DNA of 64,000 bases from positions 496,001-560,000 of the forward strand of contig NZ_JAMZDE010000008.1 in assembly GCF_024159085.1 (NCBI RefSeq). Reading direction: 5' to 3'. Both the position numbers and the translations under genes were made by a program. How positions within the stretch are numbered: position 1 is the first letter of the stretch; the number at the start of each line of letters is the position of its first letter. A model generated the notes under the pieces. It did no database searches, was not told where the DNA came from, and was given only the letters and a program-made list of their open reading frames with translations. This stretch comes from Idiomarina rhizosphaerae. Lineage in GTDB: Bacteria; Pseudomonadota; Gammaproteobacteria; Enterobacterales; Alteromonadaceae. Shown in pieces: positions 8,163 through 16,508 of this stretch.

Positions 8163-9305
8163 TTACTGATGCTTGAATCTTTGGTCGTCTGCCAGTTGCA
8201 CCAAAGATTCACTTTCTTTCAGAAATTGACTGGAAAATTCGCCGAAATACTGGCTAACCTCATCGAAAAGCGAGATAAAATCCGACTTTTTACCGTTTTC
8301 TATATCATCGATTATTGCTGAAAATTGCTGCAAATAACGTCTAATCGACGAAAATTGCCCTTTGTTCGCAGCAATAATATCGGCATAAAGTTCCGCATTT
8401 TGCGCAAACAAACGGCCAATCATCATCAATTCCATTCGATAAATAGGCGAGCTCAGTTCCAGCAACTCTTTAATATCGACGCGTTCATTAGCCAGATGAA
8501 CACCATAAGCAAAAGTGCTTAAATGACGCATAGCCTGGATCCAACCCATAGCATCGTCATGTTTATCGGCATTAACTTCGTGTAAATGGGCGCCCCAGTT
8601 AACAAACTGATCCAGTAACCACTGATAACGCTTTGGTTGGCGACCGTGAGTAACAACCACCAGCTGCTTCGCCAAATTCTGCACAGAAGGACCGAACATA
8701 GGATGCAAGCCGACAACCGGGCCACTATGTTGTTCCAGCATGGCATTTAAAGGAGCCGCTTTAATGCTGGTTACATCAGCCAGAACACAGTCCTCCGCTA
8801 AAGGTGGTAACTGCTTTATCAGTTCAACGGTCTTATTAACCGGCACACTCATCAATACCAACTGCGCCTGGCTTAAATCGTCTTTATCTGGCCAATCATC
8901 GTCTTTATCAATGGTTATTACCGAATAGCCTGTCTGCCGCAACTGACTGACCAGACGAGCACCCAGAGCCCCTCTTCCACCAAACACAAAAACCGGTCGT
9001 TCTAGTTGAGTCGAAGTTGCAGCAGCCTGTGCCGTTTGTGTCCGATACGATTCTCTAATAATACGGCGAATAACGTCTTCGATTAGATCTTCCGACAAGC
9101 CAGCCTCTTTGGCTTTGCTTCTGCGCGCTTTTATCAAAGAACGTTCTCTCTGTGGAACGTAAAGAGGCTGTTTCAACGAACGCTTGGCTTCTCCCACAGC
9201 GGCAGTTAACTTTGCTCGCCGGGCAATTATCTCAATTAATTCATTATCAGTGGCATCAATTGCATTGCGCAGTTCTGATAATCGTTGGTCCGGGTCATGG
9301 CTCAT
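8163..9305 (-). CDS. tyrA: Bifunctional chorismate mutase / prephenate dehydrogenase (T-protein)
   Basis: A protein of 380 residues. The AroQ chorismate mutase domain occupies about 1-90 (LSELRNAIDATDNELIEI, then RRAKL and VPQRE). A Rossmann-type prephenate dehydrogenase follows (VFGGRGALGARLV at about 110), with GLHPMFGP as the conserved active-site segment. It converts chorismate to prephenate and then 4-hydroxyphenylpyruvate in tyrosine synthesis. Length and order match E. coli TyrA (373 residues). It lies 11 bases downstream of the DnaJ-like gene on the same strand and may be cotranscribed. TyrA near rplS is also an E. coli arrangement. No pheA or aroF is seen in the window. Confidence 0.97.
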   Translation of the reverse strand: MSHDPDQRLSELRNAIDATDNELIEIIARRAKLTAAVGEAKRSLKQPLYVPQRERSLIKARRSKAKEAGLSEDLIEDVIRRIIRESYRTQTAQAAATSTQLERPVFVFGGRGALGARLVSQLRQTGYSVITIDKDDDWPDKDDLSQAQLVLMSVPVNKTVELIKQLPPLAEDCVLADVTSIKAAPLNAMLEQHSGPVVGLHPMFGPSVQNLAKQLVVVTHGRQPKRYQWLLDQFVNWGAHLHEVNADKHDDAMGWIQAMRHLSTFAYGVHLANERVDIKELLELSSPIYRMELMMIGRLFAQNAELYADIIAANKGQFSSIRRYLQQFSAIIDDIENGKKSDFISLFDEVSQYFGEFSSQFLKESESLVQLADDQRFKHQ

Positions 9306-9316
9306 GAGCTGTTATT

Positions 9317-9919
9317 TTATTCCTCTTTTATGGCTTCTATAACACGATGGTAAGCTTTCTGAATTTTTTGCATTTTAGCCACACTTCCACCTTTATCTGG
9401 GTGGTACTTGTGTACTAGTTTACGATATTGCTTTTTGATAAAGGCCTGGCTTGCCGGCGGTTCAACTTCCATAATCTGCCAGGCATCATTTTCGGGCATA
9501 CTGGTTTCCACTTGAGAAGAAGAATGCCCCATGCGACGCCAAAAATCATCCAGCATAGATTCAACATCAGCGCCGGATGTCGAGCCCAGTTGATTCAGAT
9601 CTAAATAATATTCTGCTAACGCGTCCTTTTCTGTCAATGCAGAAACGCCGCGCTGCCATGGCTGACATTCAATATTCAGGGTATGAATAAAAAGCTCGTA
9701 CTTTTTTTCTTCCCGCCAGCGTTCACGTAATTTATAAAGACAATGAAACAATAAAAAGTGAGTCTGAAACAAGGTTAGAGGATCACGCAGAGCTTCCTTG
9801 TCAAAGAACTCATAAGGAGGCCCCTGCAAAGACGCAATCAGTTCATGCTCAGTCCAGTGGTGCTGAGCATCCAAATTTTCAGCTAAAATTTGGGTTAATA
9901 TTTCGATATCTTCGTTCAT
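9317..9919 (-). CDS. DnaJ-related protein with C-terminal J domain
   Basis: A protein of 200 residues. About 140 N-terminal residues resemble the DNAJ-related N-terminal domain found in gammaproteobacterial proteins of this size. A C-terminal J domain (about 142-200) has the diagnostic HPD in KYHPDKGG after basic helix II (KKQYRKLVHK). The HPD loop stimulates DnaK ATPase, so this is probably a specialised DnaK co-chaperone; clients are unknown. It lacks the Gly/Phe and zinc domains of true DnaJ. It follows the rplS terminator and precedes tyrA on the same strand. Confidence 0.88.
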   Translation of the reverse strand: MNEDIEILTQILAENLDAQHHWTEHELIASLQGPPYEFFDKEALRDPLTLFQTHFLLFHCLYKLRERWREEKKYELFIHTLNIECQPWQRGVSALTEKDALAEYYLDLNQLGSTSGADVESMLDDFWRRMGHSSSQVETSMPENDAWQIMEVEPPASQAFIKKQYRKLVHKYHPDKGGSVAKMQKIQKAYHRVIEAIKEE

Positions 9920-9933
9920 CCTAAAACACTATC

Positions 9934-9960
9934 AAAAAACCCAGCACAAGGCTGGGTTTT
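9934..9960 (-). terminator. Intrinsic terminator after rplS
   Basis: CCCAGC (9940-9945) pairs with GCTGGG (9951-9956) around a five-base loop. On the minus strand the hairpin is followed by TTTTTT (9939-9934). It closes the rpsP-rimM-trmD-rplS operon before the DnaJ-like gene. Confidence 0.85.
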
Positions 9961-9990
9961 TCTTTGCTATTTCGTTTGTTTGCTAAAAGC

Positions 9991-10350
9991 TTAAGACAGC
10001 TTCTCGCGGATACGTGCAGACTTACCAGAACGCTCACGCAAGTAGTACAGTTTCGCGCGACGAACCGCACCACGACGTTTGACTTTAATGCTGTCAACTA
10101 ATGGGCTGTGCGTTTGGAAAGTACGCTCTACGCCTTCACCGTTCGATACTTTACGTACTGTGAACGCTGAATGCAGACCGCGGTTACGAACACGGATAAC
10201 AACACCTTCAAACGCCTGAAGACGCTCGCGGTTACCCTCTTTTACTTTTACATTTACAACAACAGTGTCACCTGGTGCAAACTCAGGTAAATCTTGTTTC
10301 ATCTGCTCTTCTTCAAGAGCCTTAATGATGCTTTGGCTAACTTTTGCCAT
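9991..10350 (-). CDS. rplS: 50S ribosomal protein L19
   Basis: A protein of 119 residues, the normal L19 length (E. coli 115). It has typical L19 segments such as [19 protein letters not shown] and the basic C-terminal [17 protein letters not shown]19 sits at the 30S-50S interface and contributes to intersubunit bridges. It is the last gene of the conserved rpsP-rimM-trmD-rplS operon; a terminator follows 30 bases downstream. The gap to trmD is about 30 bases. Confidence 0.98.
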   Translation of the reverse strand: MAKVSQSIIKALEEEQMKQDLPEFAPGDTVVVNVKVKEGNRERLQAFEGVVIRVRNRGLHSAFTVRKVSNGEGVERTFQTHSPLVDSIKVKRRGAVRRAKLYYLRERSGKSARIREKLS

Positions 10351-10382
10351 TTTCGTATCTCCTATCCTAGGTAAACTGTACT

Positions 10383-11141
10383 TTATTCGCCGGATGATTG
10401 TTGTTCGATAAACTCGTTCAACAATGTTTCCTGCTCGTCAGTCAGAGCTAGGCTATGAATTAACTCTGGTCGTTGCAGCCAGGTTTTACCCAAAGACTGC
10501 TGTAAACGCCAGCGACGTATCTTTTCATGATCACCGCTTAATAAAACCGGCGGTACTTGCTGTTCATTATAAGTTTCCGGTCGAGTATAGTGAGGGCAGT
10601 CCAGTAACCCGCTGGCAAAAGAATCTTCTGCTGCTGAATCCTGATGTCCCAATACTCCGGGAATTAACCGTGATACCGCGTCAATAAGCACCATTGCTGG
10701 CAACTCACCACCGCTTAATACGTAATCCCCTATCGACCATTCTGCATCAACGTATTGCTTAATAACGCGTTCATCAATGCCTTCATAACGGCCAGCAATC
10801 AAAATCATTCGATCATTGCCGGAGAGCTGTTGCACTCCGCTGTGATCAAGTTTTTGCCCTTGCGGTGACAAATAAATAACAGGAGTATCCTCACCCAGGC
10901 TTTGTTTTGCTGCGTTGATAGCATCCACAAGTGGCTGCACCATCATCAACATACCCGGACCACCGCCATAAGGCCTGTCATCAACAGTCCTGTGGCGATC
11001 ATGAGTGAAATCACGAGGATTCCAGACACTCACTGTCAGCAAACCTTCCTTTATTGCTCTGCCGGTAACACCGTAGTCGGTGACGGCCGAAAACATTTCA
11101 GGAAACAAACTGATGACACCAACCTGCAATGGTTTGTCCAT
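10383..11141 (-). CDS. trmD: tRNA (guanine-N1-)-methyltransferase
   Basis: About 252 residues of the SPOUT-family enzyme that makes m1G37 in tRNAs, preventing +1 frameshifts. Motifs seen are ISLFPEMF at the N-terminus, YGGGPGMLM, the trefoil-knot AdoMet site [11 protein letters not shown], and [19 protein letters not shown] start at the ATG that overlaps the rimM stop (TGATG, base 11141), because homology begins at that residue; an ATG six codons upstream lies inside rimM. The overlap suggests translational coupling to rimM. Confidence 0.97.
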   Translation of the reverse strand: MDKPLQVGVISLFPEMFSAVTDYGVTGRAIKEGLLTVSVWNPRDFTHDRHRTVDDRPYGGGPGMLMMVQPLVDAINAAKQSLGEDTPVIYLSPQGQKLDHSGVQQLSGNDRMILIAGRYEGIDERVIKQYVDAEWSIGDYVLSGGELPAMVLIDAVSRLIPGVLGHQDSAAEDSFASGLLDCPHYTRPETYNEQQVPPVLLSGDHEKIRRWRLQQSLGKTWLQRPELIHSLALTDEQETLLNEFIEQQSSGE

Positions 11142-11665
11142 CAAAAGTCCGATGGCCACTCAACCTGAATCTGTTTGGCTTCCTTATCAACCGCAGTGAC
11201 ATATTCACTTTGGATAAAAGGAATTAAACGTTCAGATTTCCCGAACCCATCGTTGCTGTTTGCTTTTACGACCAACACATCGTTCGATGCGGTGGGCATA
11301 ATTTGTTCAACCACACCCATATCATAGCCGTTGGTGTTCACTACACGCATACCAATAAGGTCGCGCCAGTAAAACTCATCGTCAGCTAATGCCGGTAACT
11401 CATCTGCAGTAATGCAAATATCCGCGCCAGTAAGGCGTGCTGCCTCATCGCGATCGGATATGCCTTCTAACCTGGCGATAAGTCCGTTGTTGTGGCGCCG
11501 CCACTCGACAACTTTCAGTTCGCGCTCAGTTTTCTGGCTGAGTAACCAAGGGCTGTATTCAAATATCGATTCTGGATCATCAGTAAACGACTGCACCTTC
11601 AACCAGCCTTTAACGCCATACACCGCACCGATGCGACCAACGACGATTTGCTCTGATTGCTGCAT
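11141..11665 (-). CDS. rimM: 16S rRNA processing protein RimM
   Basis: A protein of 174 residues with the N-terminal beta-barrel ([17 protein letters not shown]) and the C-terminal PRC-like barrel ([13 protein letters not shown]). RimM assists maturation of the 30S head and binds S19. The segment [12 protein letters not shown] is the family signature. It lies between rpsP and trmD and overlaps trmD by one base. The length equals that of the E. coli protein (182) within normal range. Confidence 0.97.
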   Translation of the reverse strand: MQQSEQIVVGRIGAVYGVKGWLKVQSFTDDPESIFEYSPWLLSQKTERELKVVEWRRHNNGLIARLEGISDRDEAARLTGADICITADELPALADDEFYWRDLIGMRVVNTNGYDMGVVEQIMPTASNDVLVVKANSNDGFGKSERLIPFIQSEYVTAVDKEAKQIQVEWPSDF

Positions 11666-11693
11666 TAATTTACCTACCTGAATCTGTTAATGC

Positions 11694-11942
11694 TTACGCC
11701 GCAGCGCTTGCATCTTTAACTAATTTAGCAACACGATCAGATAACTGAGCGCCTTTGCTTACCCAATGCTCAATGCGGTCAACATCAACACGAAGTTTTT
11801 CTTCCTGACCACGAGCTACAGGGTTAAAGAATCCTACTTTCTCAATGAAACGACCGTCGCGAGCATTGCGACTATCAGCAACTACCATTTGGTAGAAGGG
11901 GCGTTTTTTCGCGCCACCACGTTGTAAACGAATGGTTACCAT
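11694..11942 (-). CDS. rpsP: 30S ribosomal protein S16
   Basis: A protein of 82 residues starting [17 protein letters not shown], the standard S16 N-terminus; the frame remains open 25 codons upstream, but that part crosses the stem-loop at 11987-12011 and has no homology. S16 is an assembly protein of the 30S body. It is the first gene of the rpsP-rimM-trmD-rplS operon. The leader between ffh and rpsP carries a hairpin that may end ffh transcription or act in the leader. Confidence 0.97.
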
Positions 11943-11974
11943 TACGTTCCTCAATATAACTGTTTTGTAAATGT

Positions 11975-12011
11975 AAAAAATAGCAAAGCCCTCCGACAGA
12001 GTCGGAAGGCT
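11975..12011 (-). terminator. Hairpin between ffh and rpsP, likely ffh terminator
   Basis: An 11-base stem with one G-T type mismatch (AGCCTTCCGAC with GTCGGAGGGCT on the minus strand, loop of three). A run of T follows after about six bases (complement of 11975-11980). It lies about 50 bases past the ffh stop and 33 before the rpsP start. It probably ends ffh transcripts; a role in the rpsP leader cannot be excluded. Confidence 0.6.
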
Positions 12012-12061
12012 CGGCAATTCTACTGATTTTTACTGCAAATGCAAGCTTGACGCGCTTTTTC

Positions 12062-13426
12062 CTAACGCCCGGGGAACATTCCTGGTGGCATCTTACCGCC
12101 CATGCCGCGCATCATTTTCTGCATGCCGCCACCTTTCATTTTTTTCATCATTTTTTGCATTTGGGTAAACTGTTTAAGCAGCTTGTTCACATCCTGAACC
12201 TGGGTACCGGAGCCAGTCGCTATACGGCGCTTACGAGAGCCCTTAATTACATCGGGGCGTAACCGTTCTTTCGGGGTCATGGAGTTGATAATGGCTTCCA
12301 TACGTAAGGTCATTTTGTCGTCCATCTGACCTTTCATTTGCTCTGTCATTTTCCCCATGCCCGGCATTTTGGTCATTAATCCCATCATGCCGCCCATTTC
12401 ACGCATCTGCACAAGCTGGTCACGAAAATCTTCCAGTGAAAACTGGCCTTTCTTCATGACTTTTTTCGCCACTCTTTCGGCTTTTTCTTTATCGACCTTT
12501 TGTTCTACTTCCTCAATCAGAGAAAGCATATCGCCCATGCCGAGAATCCTGGAGGCTACACGGTCAGGGTGAAAAGGCTCCAGAGCATCGTTTTTCTCAC
12601 CAACACCAAGGAACTTTATAGGTTTGCCAGTAATGTGGCGAATAGACAACGCCGCACCACCGCGGGCGTCACCATCGGTCTTAGTCAGAATAACACCCGT
12701 TAAAGGCAAAGCTTCGCTGAATGCTTTGGCGGTATTTGCCGCATCCTGACCCGTCATAGCGTCAACGACAAATAGGGTTTCAACTGGGTTAATGGCTGAA
12801 TGCAGTTGCTGAATTTCCTGCATCATGTCTTCGTCAATAGCAAGACGACCGGCAGTATCCACTAACACTACATCAATAAACTGCTTGCGCGCTTGTGCAA
12901 TAGCGGCATTGGCAATATCAACCGGTTTTTGATCAGTTGAAGACGGGAAGAACTCCACCCCAACCTGCTCGGCAAGAGTTTCCAGCTGTTTAATAGCGGC
13001 AGGACGATAAACGTCGGCACTGACCACCATCACTTTTTTCTTCTGGCGCTCAGTTAAATATTTAGCCAGCTTACCCACACTGGTGGTTTTACCTGCACCC
13101 TGCAAACCAGCCATTAGAATAACAGCCGGCGGCTGGGTATTTAATTGCAGTGGCGCATTCGCCTCACCCATTGCAGCTTCCAGCTCAGACTGGACAATTT
13201 TTACAAAAACCTGACCCGGCGTCAGGCTTTTGTTGACCTCTGTACCCACTGCCCGTTCTTTGACTTTAGCAATAAAGTCTTTGACCACAGGCAAGGCAAC
13301 ATCGGCCTCTAGCAGAGCCATGCGAACTTCACGCAACGTCTCTTTAATATTGTCTTCGGTCAGTCGGCCCCGGCCGCCAATAGAATGTAACGTTTGCGAC
13401 AAACGTTCCGATAAATTCTCAAACAT
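12062..13426 (-). CDS. ffh: Signal recognition particle protein Ffh (SRP54)
   Basis: A GTPase of 454 residues that binds 4.5S RNA and targets nascent inner-membrane proteins to FtsY. N domain at about 1-90. G domain has GLQGAGKTTSVGKL (about 104-117), DTAGR and TKTDGDARGG. The methionine-rich M domain (about 325-454) has repeated MMKKMKGGG-type runs and ends MPPGMFPGR. Length matches E. coli (453). It lies upstream of rpsP on the same strand and diverges from ypjD, as in E. coli. Confidence 0.98.
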   Translation of the reverse strand: MFENLSERLSQTLHSIGGRGRLTEDNIKETLREVRMALLEADVALPVVKDFIAKVKERAVGTEVNKSLTPGQVFVKIVQSELEAAMGEANAPLQLNTQPPAVILMAGLQGAGKTTSVGKLAKYLTERQKKKVMVVSADVYRPAAIKQLETLAEQVGVEFFPSSTDQKPVDIANAAIAQARKQFIDVVLVDTAGRLAIDEDMMQEIQQLHSAINPVETLFVVDAMTGQDAANTAKAFSEALPLTGVILTKTDGDARGGAALSIRHITGKPIKFLGVGEKNDALEPFHPDRVASRILGMGDMLSLIEEVEQKVDKEKAERVAKKVMKKGQFSLEDFRDQLVQMREMGGMMGLMTKMPGMGKMTEQMKGQMDDKMTLRMEAIINSMTPKERLRPDVIKGSRKRRIATGSGTQVQDVNKLLKQFTQMQKMMKKMKGGGMQKMMRGMGGKMPPGMFPGR

Positions 13427-13514
13427 GTCGATCGTCTCTTATATTGCGATTTCTGACGTTAATAGTAATGGGGACAGTATATCTGATTTGCAAGAAAGTT
13501 TCGCCCCGTAAGTA

Positions 13515-13543
13515 TTGGGTTTAGCCGACTGACGTCGTATACT
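13515..13543 (+). promoter_or_regulatory. Predicted sigma-70 promoter for ypjD
   Basis: TTGGGT (13515-13520) and TATACT (13538-13543) are separated by 17 bases and lie about 40 bases upstream of ypjD. The match is good by eye; no transcript evidence. Confidence 0.55.
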
Positions 13544-13583
13544 CAGGGCACGAACAACAGGAATCAGGGAAGTCGAGCGCGTG

Positions 13584-14378
13584 ATGCTCTCTTTATTGTT
13601 GCTAATCAGCTTATTGGGTTACAGTGCCAGCGCTTTTGTTATTCTACAAAATATCTTAAAAAACAAAGTGCTTCACCCAGCTTATCAGATTGTACCAGCT
13701 GCTTTGGCGGTTGCTGCGCATGGCTGGCTCATTTTAATACAGCTTTCCAACGATGATTTCGATCACATTAATATCTCATCCAGTCTGGCTATTGTCGCTT
13801 TTCTGATAGCCGCTTTAACCGTAGTGAAAAATAACCAGGCCAGTAACTTATTCCTGAAACCAGTTATTTATCTGTTTTCCGCGCTTACCACACTGTTACT
13901 TGTGTTCACTCCGGTTAACTGGGGGGCTGATATAAGTACAGGACACGGGTTAGTTTTTCACATTACCTTGTCACTGGTCGCTTATGGAATACTCGCTTTA
14001 GCTACACTCTATGCGTTACAAACCAGTTACTTAAACCGTGTATTAAAGAACCGTAAAGGTCACCTCTTACTAAGCAAACTGCCGCCATTAATGACCGTCG
14101 AAAAATACTTCTTTAATCTTCTGGCGCTAGGCACTTTTGTACTGTTTCTCGCTCTGGGCTCAGGGTTTCTTTTCCTCGATGACATGCTTGCTCAGCAGCA
14201 AGCACACAAAACCATTTTAACCAGCGTCGCAGCTCTGCTTTATCTGTTGGCCGTCGTTCTGCACCGGACATCAGGCTTACGAGGTCGCATTATTGTGGTC
14301 ATTACCGTACTTGCCAGCACCCTATTAACCTTAGGTTATTTTGGTAGTCGGTTCGTGAAAGATTTTCTCTTATCCTGA
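13584..14378 (+). CDS. ypjD: Cytochrome c assembly-like membrane protein YpjD
   Basis: About 264 residues and eight hydrophobic segments, of the CcsA/CcmC/CcmF-related assembly family. Features include HGWL in an early loop and WGADISTGHGLVFH, comparable to the WWD-like haem-handling region of the family. Annotated relatives are called inner-membrane protein YpjD, with an unproved role. A GTG immediately before the ATG could also start translation. It diverges from ffh and is followed by yfjD, the same order as in E. coli (ffh, ypjD, yfjD). Confidence 0.9.
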   Translation: MLSLLLLISLLGYSASAFVILQNILKNKVLHPAYQIVPAALAVAAHGWLILIQLSNDDFDHINISSSLAIVAFLIAALTVVKNNQASNLFLKPVIYLFSALTTLLLVFTPVNWGADISTGHGLVFHITLSLVAYGILALATLYALQTSYLNRVLKNRKGHLLLSKLPPLMTVEKYFFNLLALGTFVLFLALGSGFLFLDDMLAQQQAHKTILTSVAALLYLLAVVLHRTSGLRGRIIVVITVLASTLLTLGYFGSRFVKDFLLS

Positions 14379-14446
14379 ATGACACTTGACTTCATAGCTG
14401 AGAACTCTACATTGTCACATTCACAGTTTAATTAAGGAATAAACCG

Positions 14447-15745
14447 TTGGACGAGATATCAACGAGCCTATTGCTCGTGATTTTAGCCGTACTGTTATTT
14501 TTATCCGCATACTTCTCTGGCTCCGAAACTGGCATGATGTCTATCAACCGGTACCGTCTGCGCCATCTGGTACAAAACAATCATCCCGGGGCCAAACGTG
14601 TCCAGTACCTGCTTGATCGTCCGGATCGTCTAATAGGCCTTATTCTTATTGGTAATAACCTGGTTAACATTGGCGCATCGGCTATCGCAACTATCCTTTG
14701 TCTGCGCTGGTTCGGCGACGCTGGAATAGTAATCGCTACTTTTGGTTTAACCTTAATTATTCTGATTTTTTCTGAAGTTACGCCGAAAACCATTGCTGCA
14801 CTGCATCCGGAGCGCATTTCTTTTCCCAGTTCCTTAATTTTAATGCCTTTGCTAAAGGTCATGTACCCCATAGTTATTGGTATGAACTTCATAACCAATT
14901 CTTTCATGCGCCTGCTGGGAGTTAACCCCAAGCAATCACAAATGGCTGACGCTTTAAGTTCCGACGAGCTGCGCACAGTAGTAAATGAAGCCGGAAATTT
15001 AATTCCTACCTCGCACCAGGAAATGCTGGTCAGCATCCTGGATCTCGAGAAGGTTACGGTAGAAGACGTCATGGTGCCCCGTAATGAAATCGTTGGTATT
15101 GATATTAGTGACGACTGGAAGTCTATCGTTAAACAACTATCGAATGGTCAGCACACCCGCGTACTGCTTTATCGCAATGAAATAGATGACGCTATCGGTT
15201 TTTTGCATGCACGCGATATTATGCGTCTGATGAGCAAGAACCAGTTTACCGCTGATAAATCCATATTAGTTCGCGCGGCACGGGACAGCTACTATATTCC
15301 CGAAGGCACACCACTGAATGTCCAGCTGCTGAAATTCCAGCGTCGTAAAGAGCGTATCGGACTGGTTGTCGACGAGTACGGAGACATTCAGGGGCTTGTT
15401 ACTCTGGAAGATATTCTGGAAGAAATTGTTGGTGACTTCACGACTTCTATGGCACCGGCTCCCAGTGAGTCTGTCACACTGGAAACTGACGGCAGCTTTT
15501 TAGTCGACGGGTCAGCTAACTTGCGCGAATTGAACAAAGAAATGAATTGGGACTTTCCGACTGATGGTCCAAAAACCTTAAGTGGCCTTATTATTGAACA
15601 GTTCGGTGATATTCCTGATGCCCGGTTGTCGCTGCGTTTAGGCGGCTATCCGGTAGAGCTTGTTGAAATTGGTGACACCATGATAAAACAAATTAGAGTG
15701 TTTCCTGAGCTCTACCGAAAACCCGACAACCAGAGCAATGACTAA
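14447..15745 (+). CDS. yfjD: CNNM/HlyC-CorC family transporter with CBS domains
   Basis: A protein of 432 residues. A DUF21/CNNM membrane domain (about 1-190) contains FSGSETGMMSINRYR. A CBS pair follows (about 205-330, with VMVPRNEI and VVDEYGDIQGLVTLEDILEE), then a C-terminal CorC/HlyC transporter-associated domain. Relatives (CorB/CNNM) export or regulate Mg2+ or Co2+. The start is a TTG at 14447, supported by TAAGGAA about eight bases upstream and by homology beginning there. It overlaps the convergent transglycosylase gene by four bases. Confidence 0.92.
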   Translation: MDEISTSLLLVILAVLLFLSAYFSGSETGMMSINRYRLRHLVQNNHPGAKRVQYLLDRPDRLIGLILIGNNLVNIGASAIATILCLRWFGDAGIVIATFGLTLIILIFSEVTPKTIAALHPERISFPSSLILMPLLKVMYPIVIGMNFITNSFMRLLGVNPKQSQMADALSSDELRTVVNEAGNLIPTSHQEMLVSILDLEKVTVEDVMVPRNEIVGIDISDDWKSIVKQLSNGQHTRVLLYRNEIDDAIGFLHARDIMRLMSKNQFTADKSILVRAARDSYYIPEGTPLNVQLLKFQRRKERIGLVVDEYGDIQGLVTLEDILEEIVGDFTTSMAPAPSESVTLETDGSFLVDGSANLRELNKEMNWDFPTDGPKTLSGLIIEQFGDIPDARLSLRLGGYPVELVEIGDTMIKQIRVFPELYRKPDNQSND

Positions 15746-16380
15746 CCAAAGAATAAACGCCATAGCCAGCCGTGCTTTAAATCTTCCTCACATTTATTCA
15801 ATTGCGCGGCGTATGTCATAGAGCGGCTTTTTACGACCCTGGATACTTTTACCAGCCAGGGTTTCTTTAGATAAGACTTACGCTGATAGCCACCCCAACC
15901 TTCATGATAGTTAAGATATTGTCCGTAGGCGTCCCATTTCGATACCCCATTAATTTTATAGGTTTTTGCTATAAACCAACCCATGAAATCAATTGCATCT
16001 TCAAAGTCATCGCGACTGGCCCAACCGTTACCCGTTTCACGCTGGTAATCTTCCCAGGTCATAGTTTTCGCCTGCGAGTAACCGTAAGCCGAGCTCACCC
16101 GCCCCCATGGAATAAAACCTAAAAGGTAGTCTCTAGGCGGCAAAGCATTATGCTTGAAGGAACTCTCCTGGTACATCATCGCCATTGGCACATGAATAGG
16201 CACGCCCCAGCGTTCACGCACATCGGCGGCCGCGTGATACCAGTCGCGGTGTTCTTCAAAAATATGACAGACATTTTCAGGGTTTGCCGGCGGTGGCGTT
16301 GCACAACCACTGAGCGTCGCTACGAACAAAGCACTTACCAGTACTTTCGGTTGAATAGGAAAAAAAAGTTTTATCGCCAT
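15742..16380 (-). CDS. Lipoprotein with lytic transglycosylase SLT domain
   Basis: A protein of 212 residues with a lipoprotein signal peptide and lipobox LSGC (Cys at about 26). The SLT-like region has MAMMYQESSFKHNA, in which Glu is the probable catalytic acid, then SSAYGYSQAK (the conserved GxxQ-type motif) and a late YLNYHEGWGGY. It should cleave peptidoglycan from the outer or inner membrane leaflet. It is shorter than MltC and Slt70, and close in size to EmtA but not clearly that enzyme. No gene follows on its strand. Its 3' end overlaps yfjD. Confidence 0.88.
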   Translation of the reverse strand: MAIKLFFPIQPKVLVSALFVATLSGCATPPPANPENVCHIFEEHRDWYHAAADVRERWGVPIHVPMAMMYQESSFKHNALPPRDYLLGFIPWGRVSSAYGYSQAKTMTWEDYQRETGNGWASRDDFEDAIDFMGWFIAKTYKINGVSKWDAYGQYLNYHEGWGGYQRKSYLKKPWLVKVSRVVKSRSMTYAAQLNKCEEDLKHGWLWRLFFG

Positions 16381-16470
16381 TGAACTTTATTCACTCGTTA
16401 AACTCTCAGTAATTGAACACATGTTGTAGCTGAGAAACGCATTCATGTTCATCCCCTGAACGTTTTATTG

Positions 16471-16502
16471 AACGCAGTCCAAATTTGGGCTGCGTTTTTT
16501 TA
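16471..16502 (+). terminator. Plus-strand intrinsic terminator with no obvious gene
   Basis: AACGCAG (16471-16477) pairs with CTGCGTT (16490-16496) with further pairing (TCC/GGG) around AAATTT, and is followed by TTTTTTT on the plus strand. Both neighbours, the transglycosylase and gshA, are on the minus strand, where the run after the hairpin is not T-rich. It may end long yfjD transcripts or an unannotated small RNA. Confidence 0.6.
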
Positions 16503-16508
16503 TGTTTC

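Noticed and set aside
14581-15072. A minus-strand open frame of about 163 codons within yfjD
   Set aside because: The plus-strand gene has clear DUF21 and CBS domains, and the minus frame has no start signal.
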